A stretch of DNA of 64,000 bases from Bacteroidota bacterium. Lineage in GTDB: Bacteria > Bacteroidota > Bacteroidia > Bacteroidales > Paludibacteraceae. This document shows, piece after piece, positions 18,896 through 28,151 of this stretch (the stretch's first letter is position 1; each line of letters starts with the position of its first letter). The stretch covers positions 1 through 64,000 of the forward strand of contig JAFNAS010000013.1 in the NCBI GenBank assembly GCA_017860295.1, given 5' to 3'. A program made the position numbers and the translations under genes. Below the pieces are notes generated by a model. It made no database searches. It had not been told where the DNA came from and saw only the letters and a program-made list of their open reading frames with translations.

Positions 18896-19246
18896 ATGAG
18901 GCATCCTTTTAGTATTAGGGCAGAGTTGGAAATTCAAAAAAACGGAGAATGTTTTTTGACACCGAGAAGAGTCGATCTTTTACGGAAAATCAAATCGACA
19001 GGCTCTATTTTGGCAGCTTCTAAGGAGATAAGAATGTCGTATCAACAAGCCTGGTCGTTTGTGGAGCAGATGAATCGTCTTTCGCCACTACCGGTAGTAA
19101 CCCGCAAGCGTGGTGGTACTAATGGAGGTGGTGCAGAGCTGACTTCGTTTGGTTCCAACCTGATTGAACGTTATGAAAAATTGCAGACCATGCATGACGA
19201 ATATATACAGAAAACAGGAGAGGCTATGCTTTTTTGTTTTCTGTAA
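18896..19246 (+). CDS. ModE-like winged-helix regulator (DNA-binding domain only)
   Basis: This is a ~116-residue protein with the LysR/ModE-type N-terminal winged helix: FLTPRRVDLLRKIKSTGSILAASKEIRMSYQQAWSFVEQMN is the helix-turn-helix, followed by VTRKRGGTNGGGAELTSFG (the wing). ATG 18896 is chosen over the GTG at 18872, because the GTG lies only five bases past the -12 element and so upstream of the expected transcription start. No molybdate-binding (TOBE/MOP) domains are present, so it resembles the short stand-alone ModE-like proteins rather than full ModE. It heads an operon with an outer-membrane protein and modABC. Its likely role is to regulate these genes in response to Mo status, although a metal-sensing part is missing. 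Confidence 0.85.
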   Translation: MRHPFSIRAELEIQKNGECFLTPRRVDLLRKIKSTGSILAASKEIRMSYQQAWSFVEQMNRLSPLPVVTRKRGGTNGGGAELTSFGSNLIERYEKLQTMHDEYIQKTGEAMLFCFL

Positions 19247-19338
19247 GCCTTAGGGCTTTTTTTTAGAAAAACGTTATTCTTTATTGTGTATATCGATGGT
19301 TTGATGGCAGCTAATTATTAATTTCAAATAGTTTTGGT

Positions 19339-20610
19339 ATGAGTAAGCGATTTTTTATTAGTTTGTTGTTTGTGATGGTAGCTTCTGCTGCGATAGAGAA
19401 GGTGGCTGCACAGGCAATTACCATTGGCGGAGAACTTCGTACGCGGACAGAAGTTCGTAGCGGAGCGGTGGCTCCCTTGTACGATTCGTTAGGAACTGCA
19501 CTGGTTACGGTGATGCGATCGAGACTCAATATGGCTTATACGTCGAATGTGATGAAGGCCAAATTGGTATTGCAGGATACGCATGTGTTTGGACAGACCT
19601 CACCGACGGCGTTAAGCACGGGTACATTTGGCATTTATGAGGCATGGGGTGAATATTTGTTGGCTCCTGGAATTTCGGTTGCCATGGGTCGTCAGGCAAT
19701 AGAGTATGACGATAAACGATTGTTTTCGGCCAGCAACTGGAGTAATACGGGTAATGCCCATGATTTGCTGTTAATGAAATATACGTCGACAGACTTTATT
19801 TTGCATTTGGGAGCTGCTTGGAACAATGCCAGCGATGTGTATCAGGAAACTGCCTACACTACAACTTACAAATCGATGACCTATCTTTGGGCATCCAAGC
19901 CATTGGGTAAGTTCAACCTGACGGCTCTCTGGGTAAACGAAGGTTATCAACGAACCAATAATCAATCGAATGTGAATGATAATAAGCGATGGTACCGGAA
20001 TACTATCGGTGGCAATCTGAGTTATTCGGCAGAAAATTTTCCTGTGACTTTTTACGGAACAGGTTATTATCAGTTTGGTCACGGAACCACAGGGAAACAA
20101 CTGGATGCTTATTTGCTGGCTTCCAAAATTCAAGCCAAAGCATCCAAAACGGTAGCTTTCAATCTTGGAGCCGATTGTTTTTCGGGTTCGAAATACGATT
20201 TGGCAACCACAGAGGATCATACATTCAATAAATTGTTCGGGGCAAATCACTCTTTCAATGGTTCGATGGAATATTGGAAATCAATGCCAACAGGAGGTCT
20301 GATCGATCTCTATTTCGGTCCGGAGGTGGCTATCGGTCCGAAACTGAAAGCCGAGGCTTCGTACCATGCCTTCAGTCTGGCGCAACAACAGGTCAAGATC
20401 TTCGATCATAAAGGTCTCGGATCGGAACTCGACTTGACATTTACCTACCCGGTCTCGTCCGTGATGAATTTGCAGGGAGGCTGGAGTGGATATTTTGCCA
20501 ATGCATTGGTGACATCGGTCAAGAAATTGAAAGCCAAAGTCGATCAGAAATTTCCGCAGTGGGCATTTATTATGATTACCATAAAGCCTACATTTTTGTC
20601 AGTGAAATAG
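19339..20610 (+). CDS. Alginate-export-type outer-membrane beta barrel
   Basis: This 423-residue protein has a clear signal peptide (MSKRFFISLLFVMVASAA, cleavage near VAAQ). Alternating amphipathic strands with many Tyr/Trp residues follow, plus segments typical of the alginate_exp porin-like family, such as RSRLNMAY, YEAWGEYLL, VAMGRQAIEYDDKRLF and GNAHDLLLMKY. It should sit in the outer membrane as a channel. It lies between the ModE-like gene and modA in a tight operon, so a role in passing molybdate (or a Mo chelate) across the outer membrane is a reasonable inference. It is not TonB-dependent: no plug domain is seen. Confidence 0.8.
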   Translation: MSKRFFISLLFVMVASAAIEKVAAQAITIGGELRTRTEVRSGAVAPLYDSLGTALVTVMRSRLNMAYTSNVMKAKLVLQDTHVFGQTSPTALSTGTFGIYEAWGEYLLAPGISVAMGRQAIEYDDKRLFSASNWSNTGNAHDLLLMKYTSTDFILHLGAAWNNASDVYQETAYTTTYKSMTYLWASKPLGKFNLTALWVNEGYQRTNNQSNVNDNKRWYRNTIGGNLSYSAENFPVTFYGTGYYQFGHGTTGKQLDAYLLASKIQAKASKTVAFNLGADCFSGSKYDLATTEDHTFNKLFGANHSFNGSMEYWKSMPTGGLIDLYFGPEVAIGPKLKAEASYHAFSLAQQQVKIFDHKGLGSELDLTFTYPVSSVMNLQGGWSGYFANALVTSVKKLKAKVDQKFPQWAFIMITIKPTFLSVK

Positions 20611-20650
20611 CAAATAGAATGTAATTTATAGAATATCAAAATAATATAAT

Positions 20651-21406
20651 ATGAAAAGGACTACCATTATTATACTGGCACTATTCGTGTCGTTTGCATG
20701 TGTGGTGAATGCACAGAAAGTGAGAGTTGCTGCGGCAGCCAACTTGCGCTATGTACTTGAGGTTATAAAAAAACAATACGAAAGGGAACATCCGAAAACC
20801 AAGGTGGACATTACATTCGGAGCCTCGGGAACATTGACTCAACAGATTCTGAACGGTGCTACTTTCGACTTTTTTATGGCTGCCGATATGGATTTTCCCA
20901 AGGCTTTGAAAGCAAAAGGAGCAACTGTGGGGCCTGTCGTTACCTACATATTTGGTAAGGTGGCGATGTGGAGTAAAGAGATAAATCTGGTCAAGGGATT
21001 GAATTCGGTACTTCTCCCGGACGTGAGAAAGGTGGCGATCGCCAATCCTGCAACGGCTCCCTATGGAGAGAATGCGGTCAATACCCTTAAAAAGTATGGA
21101 CTGTACGATAAAATTGCAGGAAAGATTGTGGTGGGCGAGAATATTTCGCAGGCAGCACAGTTTGCATTTACCGGTAATGCCGAGATTGGCTTTATTGCTC
21201 TTTCGTTGGCGTTGGCTCCCGATATGAAGGGGAAAGGGTATTGTTATGAACTGCCGGCCGATGTTTGTCCCCCGATAGCTCAGGGTTGTGTGTTGGTAAA
21301 AGGGTGGGAACGCAACGGAGAAGCCTCCCGATTTATGAAATATGTGCTGAGTCCCAAATGTGATGCCATTTGGAAAAGCTACGGCTATGGCTTGGTAAAA
21401 CGCTGA
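20651..21406 (+). CDS. modA: Molybdate ABC transporter, periplasmic binding protein
   Basis: This 251-residue protein has a signal peptide ending at VVNA-QKV. The mature part carries ModA hallmarks: VRVAAAANLRYVLEVIKKQYE, GASGTLTQQILNGATFDFFMAADMDFPKAL, VAIANPATAPYGENAVNTLKKYGLYDK, GENISQAAQFAFTGNAEIGFIALSLAL and the C-terminal FMKYVLSPKCDAIWKSYGYG. It binds molybdate or tungstate in the periplasm and delivers it to ModBC. A hairpin follows before modB, which could allow more ModA than membrane components. Confidence 0.95.
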   Translation: MKRTTIIILALFVSFACVVNAQKVRVAAAANLRYVLEVIKKQYEREHPKTKVDITFGASGTLTQQILNGATFDFFMAADMDFPKALKAKGATVGPVVTYIFGKVAMWSKEINLVKGLNSVLLPDVRKVAIANPATAPYGENAVNTLKKYGLYDKIAGKIVVGENISQAAQFAFTGNAEIGFIALSLALAPDMKGKGYCYELPADVCPPIAQGCVLVKGWERNGEASRFMKYVLSPKCDAIWKSYGYGLVKR

Positions 21407-21448
21407 CCGTGATGGTTCTTATGAGTATTTTTACAAATCTGATCGTTG

Positions 21449-21482
21449 GAGATGCCGCGAAGTGTGCGGCATCTCTCTTTTT
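21449..21482 (+). terminator. Hairpin between modA and modB
   Basis: Perfect ten-base arms GAGATGCCGC / GCGGCATCTC, followed by TCTTTTTC. It looks like a partial terminator that would reduce modBC relative to modA. Confidence 0.7.
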
Positions 21483-21578
21483 CAATTTACATTGGAAATT
21501 GACGATCAAGATTGGCTATGTCTTTAATGGATTTTCATTGGCATATTGTCATATTTTCAAATTAGCACTTTAATACGT

Positions 21579-22247
21579 ATGTCTCCCGAATTTATCCAAA
21601 CTCTGCTTCTGACGGCAAAACTGGCTCTGTCCACTACGCTGATTTTGTTTGTAATCGGATTGCCGGTAGCGGCTTTGTTGGCCTTTACCCGTTTTCGGCT
21701 GAAGGTGATTTTTGAAGCTCTTATCAATATGCCCATGGTACTTCCTCCCACGGTAATAGGTTATTACCTGTTGGTGGCATTCAGTCCGCAACATGCTTTC
21801 GGTGGTTTTCTCGAGCGTTGGTTCGATCTTCGTCTGGCATTCAGTTTTCAAGGAATTCTTATTGCCAGTGTCATTTTCAGTCTTCCGTTTATGGTACAGC
21901 CGTTGCAAAACGGATTTGTGGCATTACCCAAAAGTTACCGTGAAGCGGCTTACACCTTGGGAAAATCTAAAATCGAAACATTTTTTCGGGTGTTGGTGCC
22001 CAATATCAAACCTTCTATTGTGACCGGCATTGCCATGACTTTTGCCCACAGCATCGGTGAATTTGGAATTGTATTGATGGTGGGCGGTAATATGCCCGGC
22101 GAAACGAGGGTGGCTTCTATTGCTATTTACGATGAGGTACAATCGTTGAACTATACCACGGCAAACCAGTATTCATTGATCCTTTTTCTGGTTTCTTTTT
22201 TGTTGCTCGTTGTTATTTATAGTGTGAACAAACGCTTTCGAGTATAA
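21579..22247 (+). CDS. modB: Molybdate ABC transporter permease
   Basis: This 222-residue inner-membrane permease starts at ATG 21579 (MSPEFIQTLLLTAKLALSTT) rather than at the track start 33 bases earlier. About five membrane helices are visible. The coupling-helix EAA motif is SYREAAYTLGKSKIETFFRVLVPNIKPSIVTG, and the conserved MPMVLPPTVIGYYLL and HSIGEFGIVLMVGGNMPGET segments identify ModB. It forms a dimer with two ModC subunits. Confidence 0.95.
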   Translation: MSPEFIQTLLLTAKLALSTTLILFVIGLPVAALLAFTRFRLKVIFEALINMPMVLPPTVIGYYLLVAFSPQHAFGGFLERWFDLRLAFSFQGILIASVIFSLPFMVQPLQNGFVALPKSYREAAYTLGKSKIETFFRVLVPNIKPSIVTGIAMTFAHSIGEFGIVLMVGGNMPGETRVASIAIYDEVQSLNYTTANQYSLILFLVSFLLLVVIYSVNKRFRV

Positions 22248-22295
22248 TGAGAAGGTGAGAATGCAGGGAAATCTGAATGCTAAATGTAAACGAAT

Positions 22296-22958
22296 ATGAT
22301 CTATATTGATGTGGAACGAAAAATGCTCACCACCGACGGGCCGCGAACATTGGAAGTCTGTGTGGAAATTCCAGCTCACGAGCTGGTATGCCTTTTCGGG
22401 AAATCGGGTGCCGGCAAAACTACGTTGTTACGAATGTTGTGTGGTCTTTTTACTCCGGACAAAGGCGTGATACGGATAGGAGACCGGACGGTTTTCGATT
22501 CCTCGAAGAAAATAAATATACCGCCGCAAAAACGGAATGTAGGCTATATGTTTCAGGATTATGCTCTGTTTCCGAATATGAATGTGGAAGAAAATATACG
22601 GTTTGCGCAGGATGTGAGGAATGTAGAAGAAATAGAAAAGTTGCTTCATACGTTTCAGTTGGAGCAACTCCGTCGTCAGAGTGTGAACCGGCTTTCGGGG
22701 GGGCAGAAACAACGCGTGGCACTTGCACGAGCTTTTGCCCGTAAGCCCGAAGTAATGCTGTTGGACGAGCCACTCTCTTCGGTTGATATTGAATTACGTC
22801 AATCTCTCCAAAATGAGATACTTAAAACGCATGAATTGTTTCAGTCTACAACCGTTATGGTGAGTCACGACAAAGAAGAAATTCGCCGTTTGGCCACCAA
22901 CGTATTACGGATCGGTAAAGAAAAGATTACCGCATTCGAGAAACCTACAAATTTGTAG
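22296..22958 (+). CDS. modC: Molybdate ABC transporter ATPase
   Basis: This 220-residue cytoplasmic ATPase has Walker A GKSGAGKTT, Q-loop GYMFQDYALFPNM, signature LSGGQKQRVALARAFARKP, Walker B VMLLDEPLSSVD and the switch His in VMVSHDKEEI. It lacks the ~120-residue C-terminal TOBE/MOP domain of E. coli ModC, so molybdate trans-inhibition at that site is not expected. It is the last gene of the operon. Confidence 0.93.
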   Translation: MIYIDVERKMLTTDGPRTLEVCVEIPAHELVCLFGKSGAGKTTLLRMLCGLFTPDKGVIRIGDRTVFDSSKKINIPPQKRNVGYMFQDYALFPNMNVEENIRFAQDVRNVEEIEKLLHTFQLEQLRRQSVNRLSGGQKQRVALARAFARKPEVMLLDEPLSSVDIELRQSLQNEILKTHELFQSTTVMVSHDKEEIRRLATNVLRIGKEKITAFEKPTNL

Positions 22959-23089
22959 GTTTGATAAATCTTCTCCTACCTATTTGGAGCGATTTTGTTT
23001 TAGAAGATAACGCTATTTGATTTTTATTTAAAAATATTTTCTCTGTGAATCAATGCTTTAATCGTTTTTGCTTTGCTCTTGATTGTTAA

Positions 23090-23986
<897 letters not shown>

Positions 23987-24130
23987 TACCTTTGTTTTGG
24001 AGAAGACCGGGGAAGTTGTTTTCTGCGCATTTTCTCCGGTCTCGACCAAAGGTTAATCGTTCGGCAAGCCCTTATAGTGCAAAAAAAGAGAAGATTTGTA
24101 ACAAAATAAAATAACTTAAAGAAAAACGTT

Positions 24131-24457
24131 ATGTATTTACTAAGAGCCATCGTTCGTCCGGAAAAATCGCCGGTAGTCATGAGAGCCCTCCTCAATGCAG
24201 GGTTTCCGGCAGTCACCAAGCTGTCTGTATTCGGTCGTGGAAAACAGCGCGGTATCAAAGTAGGAAATGTCACCTATGATGAATTGCCGAAAGATCTGCT
24301 CATGATCGTAATCAACGAAAAAGATAAAGAGTTTGTTATTGAAACAATTATCGAAGCTGCCCGTTCGGGTGAAAAAGGACAGTTCGGTGATGGTAAAATA
24401 TTCGTTACTCCGGTTGTGGAAACCTATACCATTTCCAGTGGTAAAATGGAAGTATAA
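24131..24457 (+). CDS. nifI1: Nitrogen regulatory PII-like protein NifI1
   Basis: This 108-residue GlnB-family protein has MYLLRAIVRPEKSPVVMRALLNAGFPAVTKLSV, a shortened T-loop (GRGKQRGIKVGNVTYDEL) and the C-terminal IIEAARSGEKGQFGDGKIFVTPV signature. In methanogens NifI1 and NifI2 form a complex that binds NifDK and blocks it when 2-oxoglutarate is low (ammonium switch-off). Its place between nifH and nifD fits that role. Adenylylation or uridylylation is not expected because the T-loop lacks the canonical Tyr context. Confidence 0.95.
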   Translation: MYLLRAIVRPEKSPVVMRALLNAGFPAVTKLSVFGRGKQRGIKVGNVTYDELPKDLLMIVINEKDKEFVIETIIEAARSGEKGQFGDGKIFVTPVVETYTISSGKMEV

Positions 24458-24508
24458 CCATCGAATAGATGCTGAAAATAGAATTCTTTAACGAATAATT
24501 TATTGATT

Positions 24509-24874
24509 ATGAAACTAATTCTCGCTATCATACGAATTGCCAAAATGGGCGATACCAAGTCGGCGCTTTCTGAAGCCGGATTGCCTTCGTTTACGGCAAT
24601 GCCTGTGCTCGGACGCGGAAAAGGTCACGGCGATTACGAAAAAGCCGACGAAACTGCTCCCGAATATGCTGAGTTAATTGAGAAAATGCCGCGATTGAAA
24701 TCCAAGCGCATGATTACCTTGGTGGTGACTGATGATAAGAAAGACCTCGCTGTCGAAACCATTATTAAAGCGAATCAGACAGGAAAGAGCGGAGACGGTA
24801 AAATAATTGTTCTGAATGCAGTGGACTCGGTACGTGTTCGCACGGGCGAAGCGGGCGACAGCACTTTGGACTAA
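24509..24874 (+). CDS. nifI2: Nitrogen regulatory PII-like protein NifI2
   Basis: This 121-residue PII paralogue starts at ATG 24509 (MKLILAIIRIAKMGDTKSALSEAG), preferred over an upstream TTG. It has the longer NifI2 T-loop (GRGKGHGDYEKADETAPEYAELIEKMPRLKSKR) and IIKANQTGKSGDGKIIVLN. It partners NifI1 in 2-oxoglutarate-sensitive inhibition of the MoFe protein. It ends 20 bases before nifD. Confidence 0.95.
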   Translation: MKLILAIIRIAKMGDTKSALSEAGLPSFTAMPVLGRGKGHGDYEKADETAPEYAELIEKMPRLKSKRMITLVVTDDKKDLAVETIIKANQTGKSGDGKIIVLNAVDSVRVRTGEAGDSTLD

Positions 24875-24894
24875 CGAAATAAGGAGATACAACA

Positions 24895-26535
24895 ATGATA
24901 AAAGAAGTAAATAACAGCGTTTCGGTTGATGACCTGAAGAAATTCAAAGATGAGGTGTTACACAAATACCCCAAAAAGGTTGCCAAAAAGCGGGATAAGG
25001 CCATTCTGTTGAACGATCCCGAAACGCCGCCCCAGATTCAGGCCAATGTGCGTACGGTTCCCGGTATCATTACACAACGTGGCTGTACTTACGCCGGTTG
25101 TAAAGGTGTGGTGCTCGGACCTACCCGTGATATTATCAATATTACTCATGGTCCTATCGGTTGTGGTTTCTATTCGTGGTTGACCCGTCGTAACCAGACC
25201 AAGCCCGAAACGGAAGCAGATGAAAACTTCATGATGTACTGCTTTTCGACCGATATGCAGGACTCCAACATCGTCTTTGGCGGTGAAGAAAAACTAAAAC
25301 AAGCCATCCGTGAAGCCTACGAACTGTTTCATCCGAAAGCTATTGCTATTTTTTCTACCTGTCCGGTGGGTCTTATAGGTGACGACGTGCACCGTGTAGC
25401 CCGTCACATGAAGGAAGAGATTGGTGAAGGAATCAATATTTTCGGATTTTCATGCGAAGGTTATCGTGGTGTATCGCAGTCTGCCGGTCACCATATTGCC
25501 AACAACGGTTTGTTCAAGAATCTTATCGGTCGCGACGACGAGAAAAGAGGTGATTTGAAATACCGTGTTAACCTGTTGGGAGAGTACAACATCGGTGGCG
25601 ATGCATTTGAGTTGGAACGTATTTTCGAAAAATGCGGTATCAACCTGATAGCCACTTTCAGCGGCAACTCCACGATTCAGAAATTTGAAAATGCTCATAC
25701 GGCCGACCTTAACATGGTGATGTGCCACCGTTCGATCAACTATGTGGCCGAAATGATGGAAACCTCTTTCGGGATTCCATGGATCAAGGTTCAACCGATC
25801 GGTGCCGATTCTACGGCTAAGATGCTTCGCAAAATCGGACAGTACTTCGGTGATCAGGAGTTGATCGATAAAATAGAAGAGGTGATTGCCGACGAAATGG
25901 TGGCTGTGATTGCTGCCCGTGAAAAAGCATTGAAGAAAACCAATGGTAAAAAAGCAATGCTGTTTGTAGGTGGATCGCGAGCACACCACTATCAGAATTT
26001 GTTTGAAGAGCTGGGAATGACTACCCTCTCTGCCGGTTATGAATTCGGTCATCGCGACGACTACGAAGGGCGTGTAGTTATTCCTACTATTCAGATCGAT
26101 GCCGATAGCCGTAATATTGAGGAGATCACTGTAACCAAGGACGAAACCCGTTACAATCCGCGCAAGACGGAAGAAGAGTTGAAAGCGCTCGAAGCGGAAG
26201 GAATGGAGTTTAACGGGTACGAAGGGTTGATGCCTCAGATGGCAAAAGGATCGCTGGTGATCGACGACCTGAGCCATTACGAAATGGAGAAACTGATTGA
26301 ACTATACAAACCCGATGTATTCTGTGCCGGTATCAAAGAAAAATTCTGTGTTCAGAAAATGGGTGTGCCTCTCAAACAGTTGCATAGCTACGATTATGGC
26401 GGACCCTATGCCGGATTCAAAGGAGCAATCAATTTTTACGAAGATATCGAAATGATTGCCTGCACCACCATCTGGAAAGAGTTGAAAGCTCCATGGGAAA
26501 GTGAAACTTACGTGGAAGCCCAATACGCTTATTGA
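24895..26535 (+). CDS. nifD: Nitrogenase molybdenum-iron protein alpha chain
   Basis: This 546-residue alpha subunit is preceded by a rare good ribosome site (AAGGAG, 24881). P-cluster ligands are the Cys of QRGCTYAGCKG, GPIGCGFYSW and FSTCPVGLIGDD. FeMo-cofactor ligands are the Cys of MVMCHRSINY and the His of QLHSYDYGGPY; the catalytic His of RGVSQSAGHHIANNG is also kept. These residues mark a Mo nitrogenase rather than a homologue of unknown role. An extra ~50-residue segment near 415-465 (RKTEEELKALEAEGM) resembles the insertion known in Clostridium pasteurianum NifD, which places it with anaerobe-type enzymes. A VnfD/AnfD assignment is disfavoured by absence of a vnfG/anfG gene. Confidence 0.97.
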   Translation: MIKEVNNSVSVDDLKKFKDEVLHKYPKKVAKKRDKAILLNDPETPPQIQANVRTVPGIITQRGCTYAGCKGVVLGPTRDIINITHGPIGCGFYSWLTRRNQTKPETEADENFMMYCFSTDMQDSNIVFGGEEKLKQAIREAYELFHPKAIAIFSTCPVGLIGDDVHRVARHMKEEIGEGINIFGFSCEGYRGVSQSAGHHIANNGLFKNLIGRDDEKRGDLKYRVNLLGEYNIGGDAFELERIFEKCGINLIATFSGNSTIQKFENAHTADLNMVMCHRSINYVAEMMETSFGIPWIKVQPIGADSTAKMLRKIGQYFGDQELIDKIEEVIADEMVAVIAAREKALKKTNGKKAMLFVGGSRAHHYQNLFEELGMTTLSAGYEFGHRDDYEGRVVIPTIQIDADSRNIEEITVTKDETRYNPRKTEEELKALEAEGMEFNGYEGLMPQMAKGSLVIDDLSHYEMEKLIELYKPDVFCAGIKEKFCVQKMGVPLKQLHSYDYGGPYAGFKGAINFYEDIEMIACTTIWKELKAPWESETYVEAQYAY

Positions 26536-26554
26536 AACCACAACCAGATTTCTA

Positions 26555-26675
26555 AATTTCCCTCAGGGAGACTTGGCAATCTGAAACTGAAAGTTAAATT
26601 ATAATATATTTAACGCATAGAAACGTTCTAAATTCAAGCTCTGAAAGTTCCCCTGAGGGGAATTTAGAATCTTTA
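26555..26675. repeat. Inverted pair of CCCTCAGGG elements, nifD-nifK gap
   Basis: TCTAAATTTCCCTCAGGGAGA and, in opposite orientation, TCCCCTGAGGGGAATTTAGA bracket the 153-base gap between nifD and nifK. They are two inverted copies of one palindromic element related to those at 43341 and 11843. They could act as transcript-stability hairpins. Confidence 0.6.
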
Positions 26676-26688
26676 AATTCATAAAATT

Positions 26689-28071
26689 ATGCTATTACGA
26701 CATACAACAGCAAAAGAAATAGACAGAAAGGCCTTGACGATCAATCCGGCCAAAACCTGTCAACCGATAGGAGCCATGTATGCGGCATTGGGTTTGCACG
26801 GATGCTTGCCCCACAGTCACGGTTCGCAAGGATGTTGCTCTTACCACCGTAGTGCGCTCACCCGTCACTTCAAAGAACCGGTGATGGCTTCTACCAGCTC
26901 GTTCTCCGAAGGTTCGTCCGTGTTCGGCGGTTCTTCCAACTTAGTAAGTGCTATCGAAACAATATTCAGTGTGTATGAACCTGACGTGATTGCAGTGCAC
27001 ACAACCTGTCTGTCGGAAACGATTGGTGATGACCTGACTCAGATTATCTCCAAAGCCAATGAAGATGGCAAAGTTCCTGCTGGTAAAAAGGTTATTTATT
27101 GCAATACACCGAGTTATGTCGGAACTCATGTTACCGGTTATGCCAACCAGGTTTCGGCGTTTGTGAAGTTTTTTTCTACTGCTACGCCAAAGAAAAGAAA
27201 CGTGGTAAATCTTGTGGCTGGTTGGATGGAGCCGTCCGATATGCGTGAAATTAAACGTATTGCCAATGAGATGGAAGCTCGTACGATAATGTTCCCCGAT
27301 ATGTCGGGTGTACTCGACACTCCGTTGACGGGTCATTATGATATGTATCCCAAGGGAGGCACTACTCAGGCTGATATGATTGCCACGGGCGATAGTAAAT
27401 TTTCGATTGGTATCGGTCCGTATACTACCGAAGATGCATGCATTAAGCTCGAAAATAAATGTAAGGTAAAATTTGAAACTGTCGAAATTCCTATCGGATT
27501 GAAGGCAACCGACCGTTTTATCATGTCTCTCAGCCGCCATGCTAATTTGCCGGTGCCCGATTCGTTGACCGAGGAACGTGGTCGTCTGATTGATCTGATT
27601 GCCGACAACAACAAGAATTTTTATGACAAGCGGGTTGCTCTTTATGGTGATCCCGATACATTGATTCCTTTGGTAGAATTTTTGTTGACATTGGATATGA
27701 AACCAGTGTACATTGTTACCGGTACTCCCGGAAAACATTTTGATGACGCGATGACAGCGATGTTGAAAGAAAAGGTTCCCGAAGCCAAATTCAAGAGCGG
27801 AGAACGTGCCGATATGTTCCAATTACATCAGTGGATCAAACAAGAAGGAGTGGATATGCTTATCGGTAACAGTTATGGCAAATACATTGCTCGCGATGAA
27901 AATATTCCATTTGTTCGTCTTGGATTTCCAGTGATGGATCGTCCGGGCAATAATTTCTTCCCTTGTGTGGGTTATACAGGAGCGACCAATCTTTTAATCA
28001 AGATTTTGGATGCTTTCCTTGATCACAAAGACCGCACTTGTCCAGAAGAAAAAGTAGAACTGGTAATGTAG
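26689..28071 (+). CDS. nifK: Nitrogenase molybdenum-iron protein beta chain
   Basis: This 460-residue beta subunit lacks the N-terminal ~50-residue extension of Azotobacter NifK, as in clostridial enzymes, pairing with the insertion in NifD. P-cluster ligands are the Cys of PAKTCQPIGAMYAALG, HGSQGCCSYHRSALTRHF and TTCLSETIGDDL. The Ser following in SSFSEGSSVFGG is the usual beta-Ser region. It forms the alpha2-beta2 MoFe protein with NifD. Confidence 0.97.
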   Translation: MLLRHTTAKEIDRKALTINPAKTCQPIGAMYAALGLHGCLPHSHGSQGCCSYHRSALTRHFKEPVMASTSSFSEGSSVFGGSSNLVSAIETIFSVYEPDVIAVHTTCLSETIGDDLTQIISKANEDGKVPAGKKVIYCNTPSYVGTHVTGYANQVSAFVKFFSTATPKKRNVVNLVAGWMEPSDMREIKRIANEMEARTIMFPDMSGVLDTPLTGHYDMYPKGGTTQADMIATGDSKFSIGIGPYTTEDACIKLENKCKVKFETVEIPIGLKATDRFIMSLSRHANLPVPDSLTEERGRLIDLIADNNKNFYDKRVALYGDPDTLIPLVEFLLTLDMKPVYIVTGTPGKHFDDAMTAMLKEKVPEAKFKSGERADMFQLHQWIKQEGVDMLIGNSYGKYIARDENIPFVRLGFPVMDRPGNNFFPCVGYTGATNLLIKILDAFLDHKDRTCPEEKVELVM

Positions 28072-28072
28072 A

Positions 28073-28141
28073 ATTAAAAATGAATAGTTAACAATGAGGC
28101 AACAAGCTTACTTGTTAATTATTCATTGTTCATTTTTAATC
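28073..28141. repeat. Inverted repeat in the nifK-nifE gap
   Basis: ATTAAAAATGAA and TTCATTTTTAAT flank further matched blocks (CAATGA / TCATTG, GTTAA / TTAAC) across the whole 70-base gap. It forms a long imperfect hairpin without a T-run, so transcript processing or attenuation is more likely than full termination. Confidence 0.6.
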
Positions 28142-28151
28142 GGTGAAAATT

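Noticed and set aside
24895-26535. Alternative (vanadium or iron-only) nitrogenase
   Set aside because: No vnfG/anfG gene between the D and K genes, and the D/K pair shows the insertion and short N-terminus of clostridial Mo enzymes.
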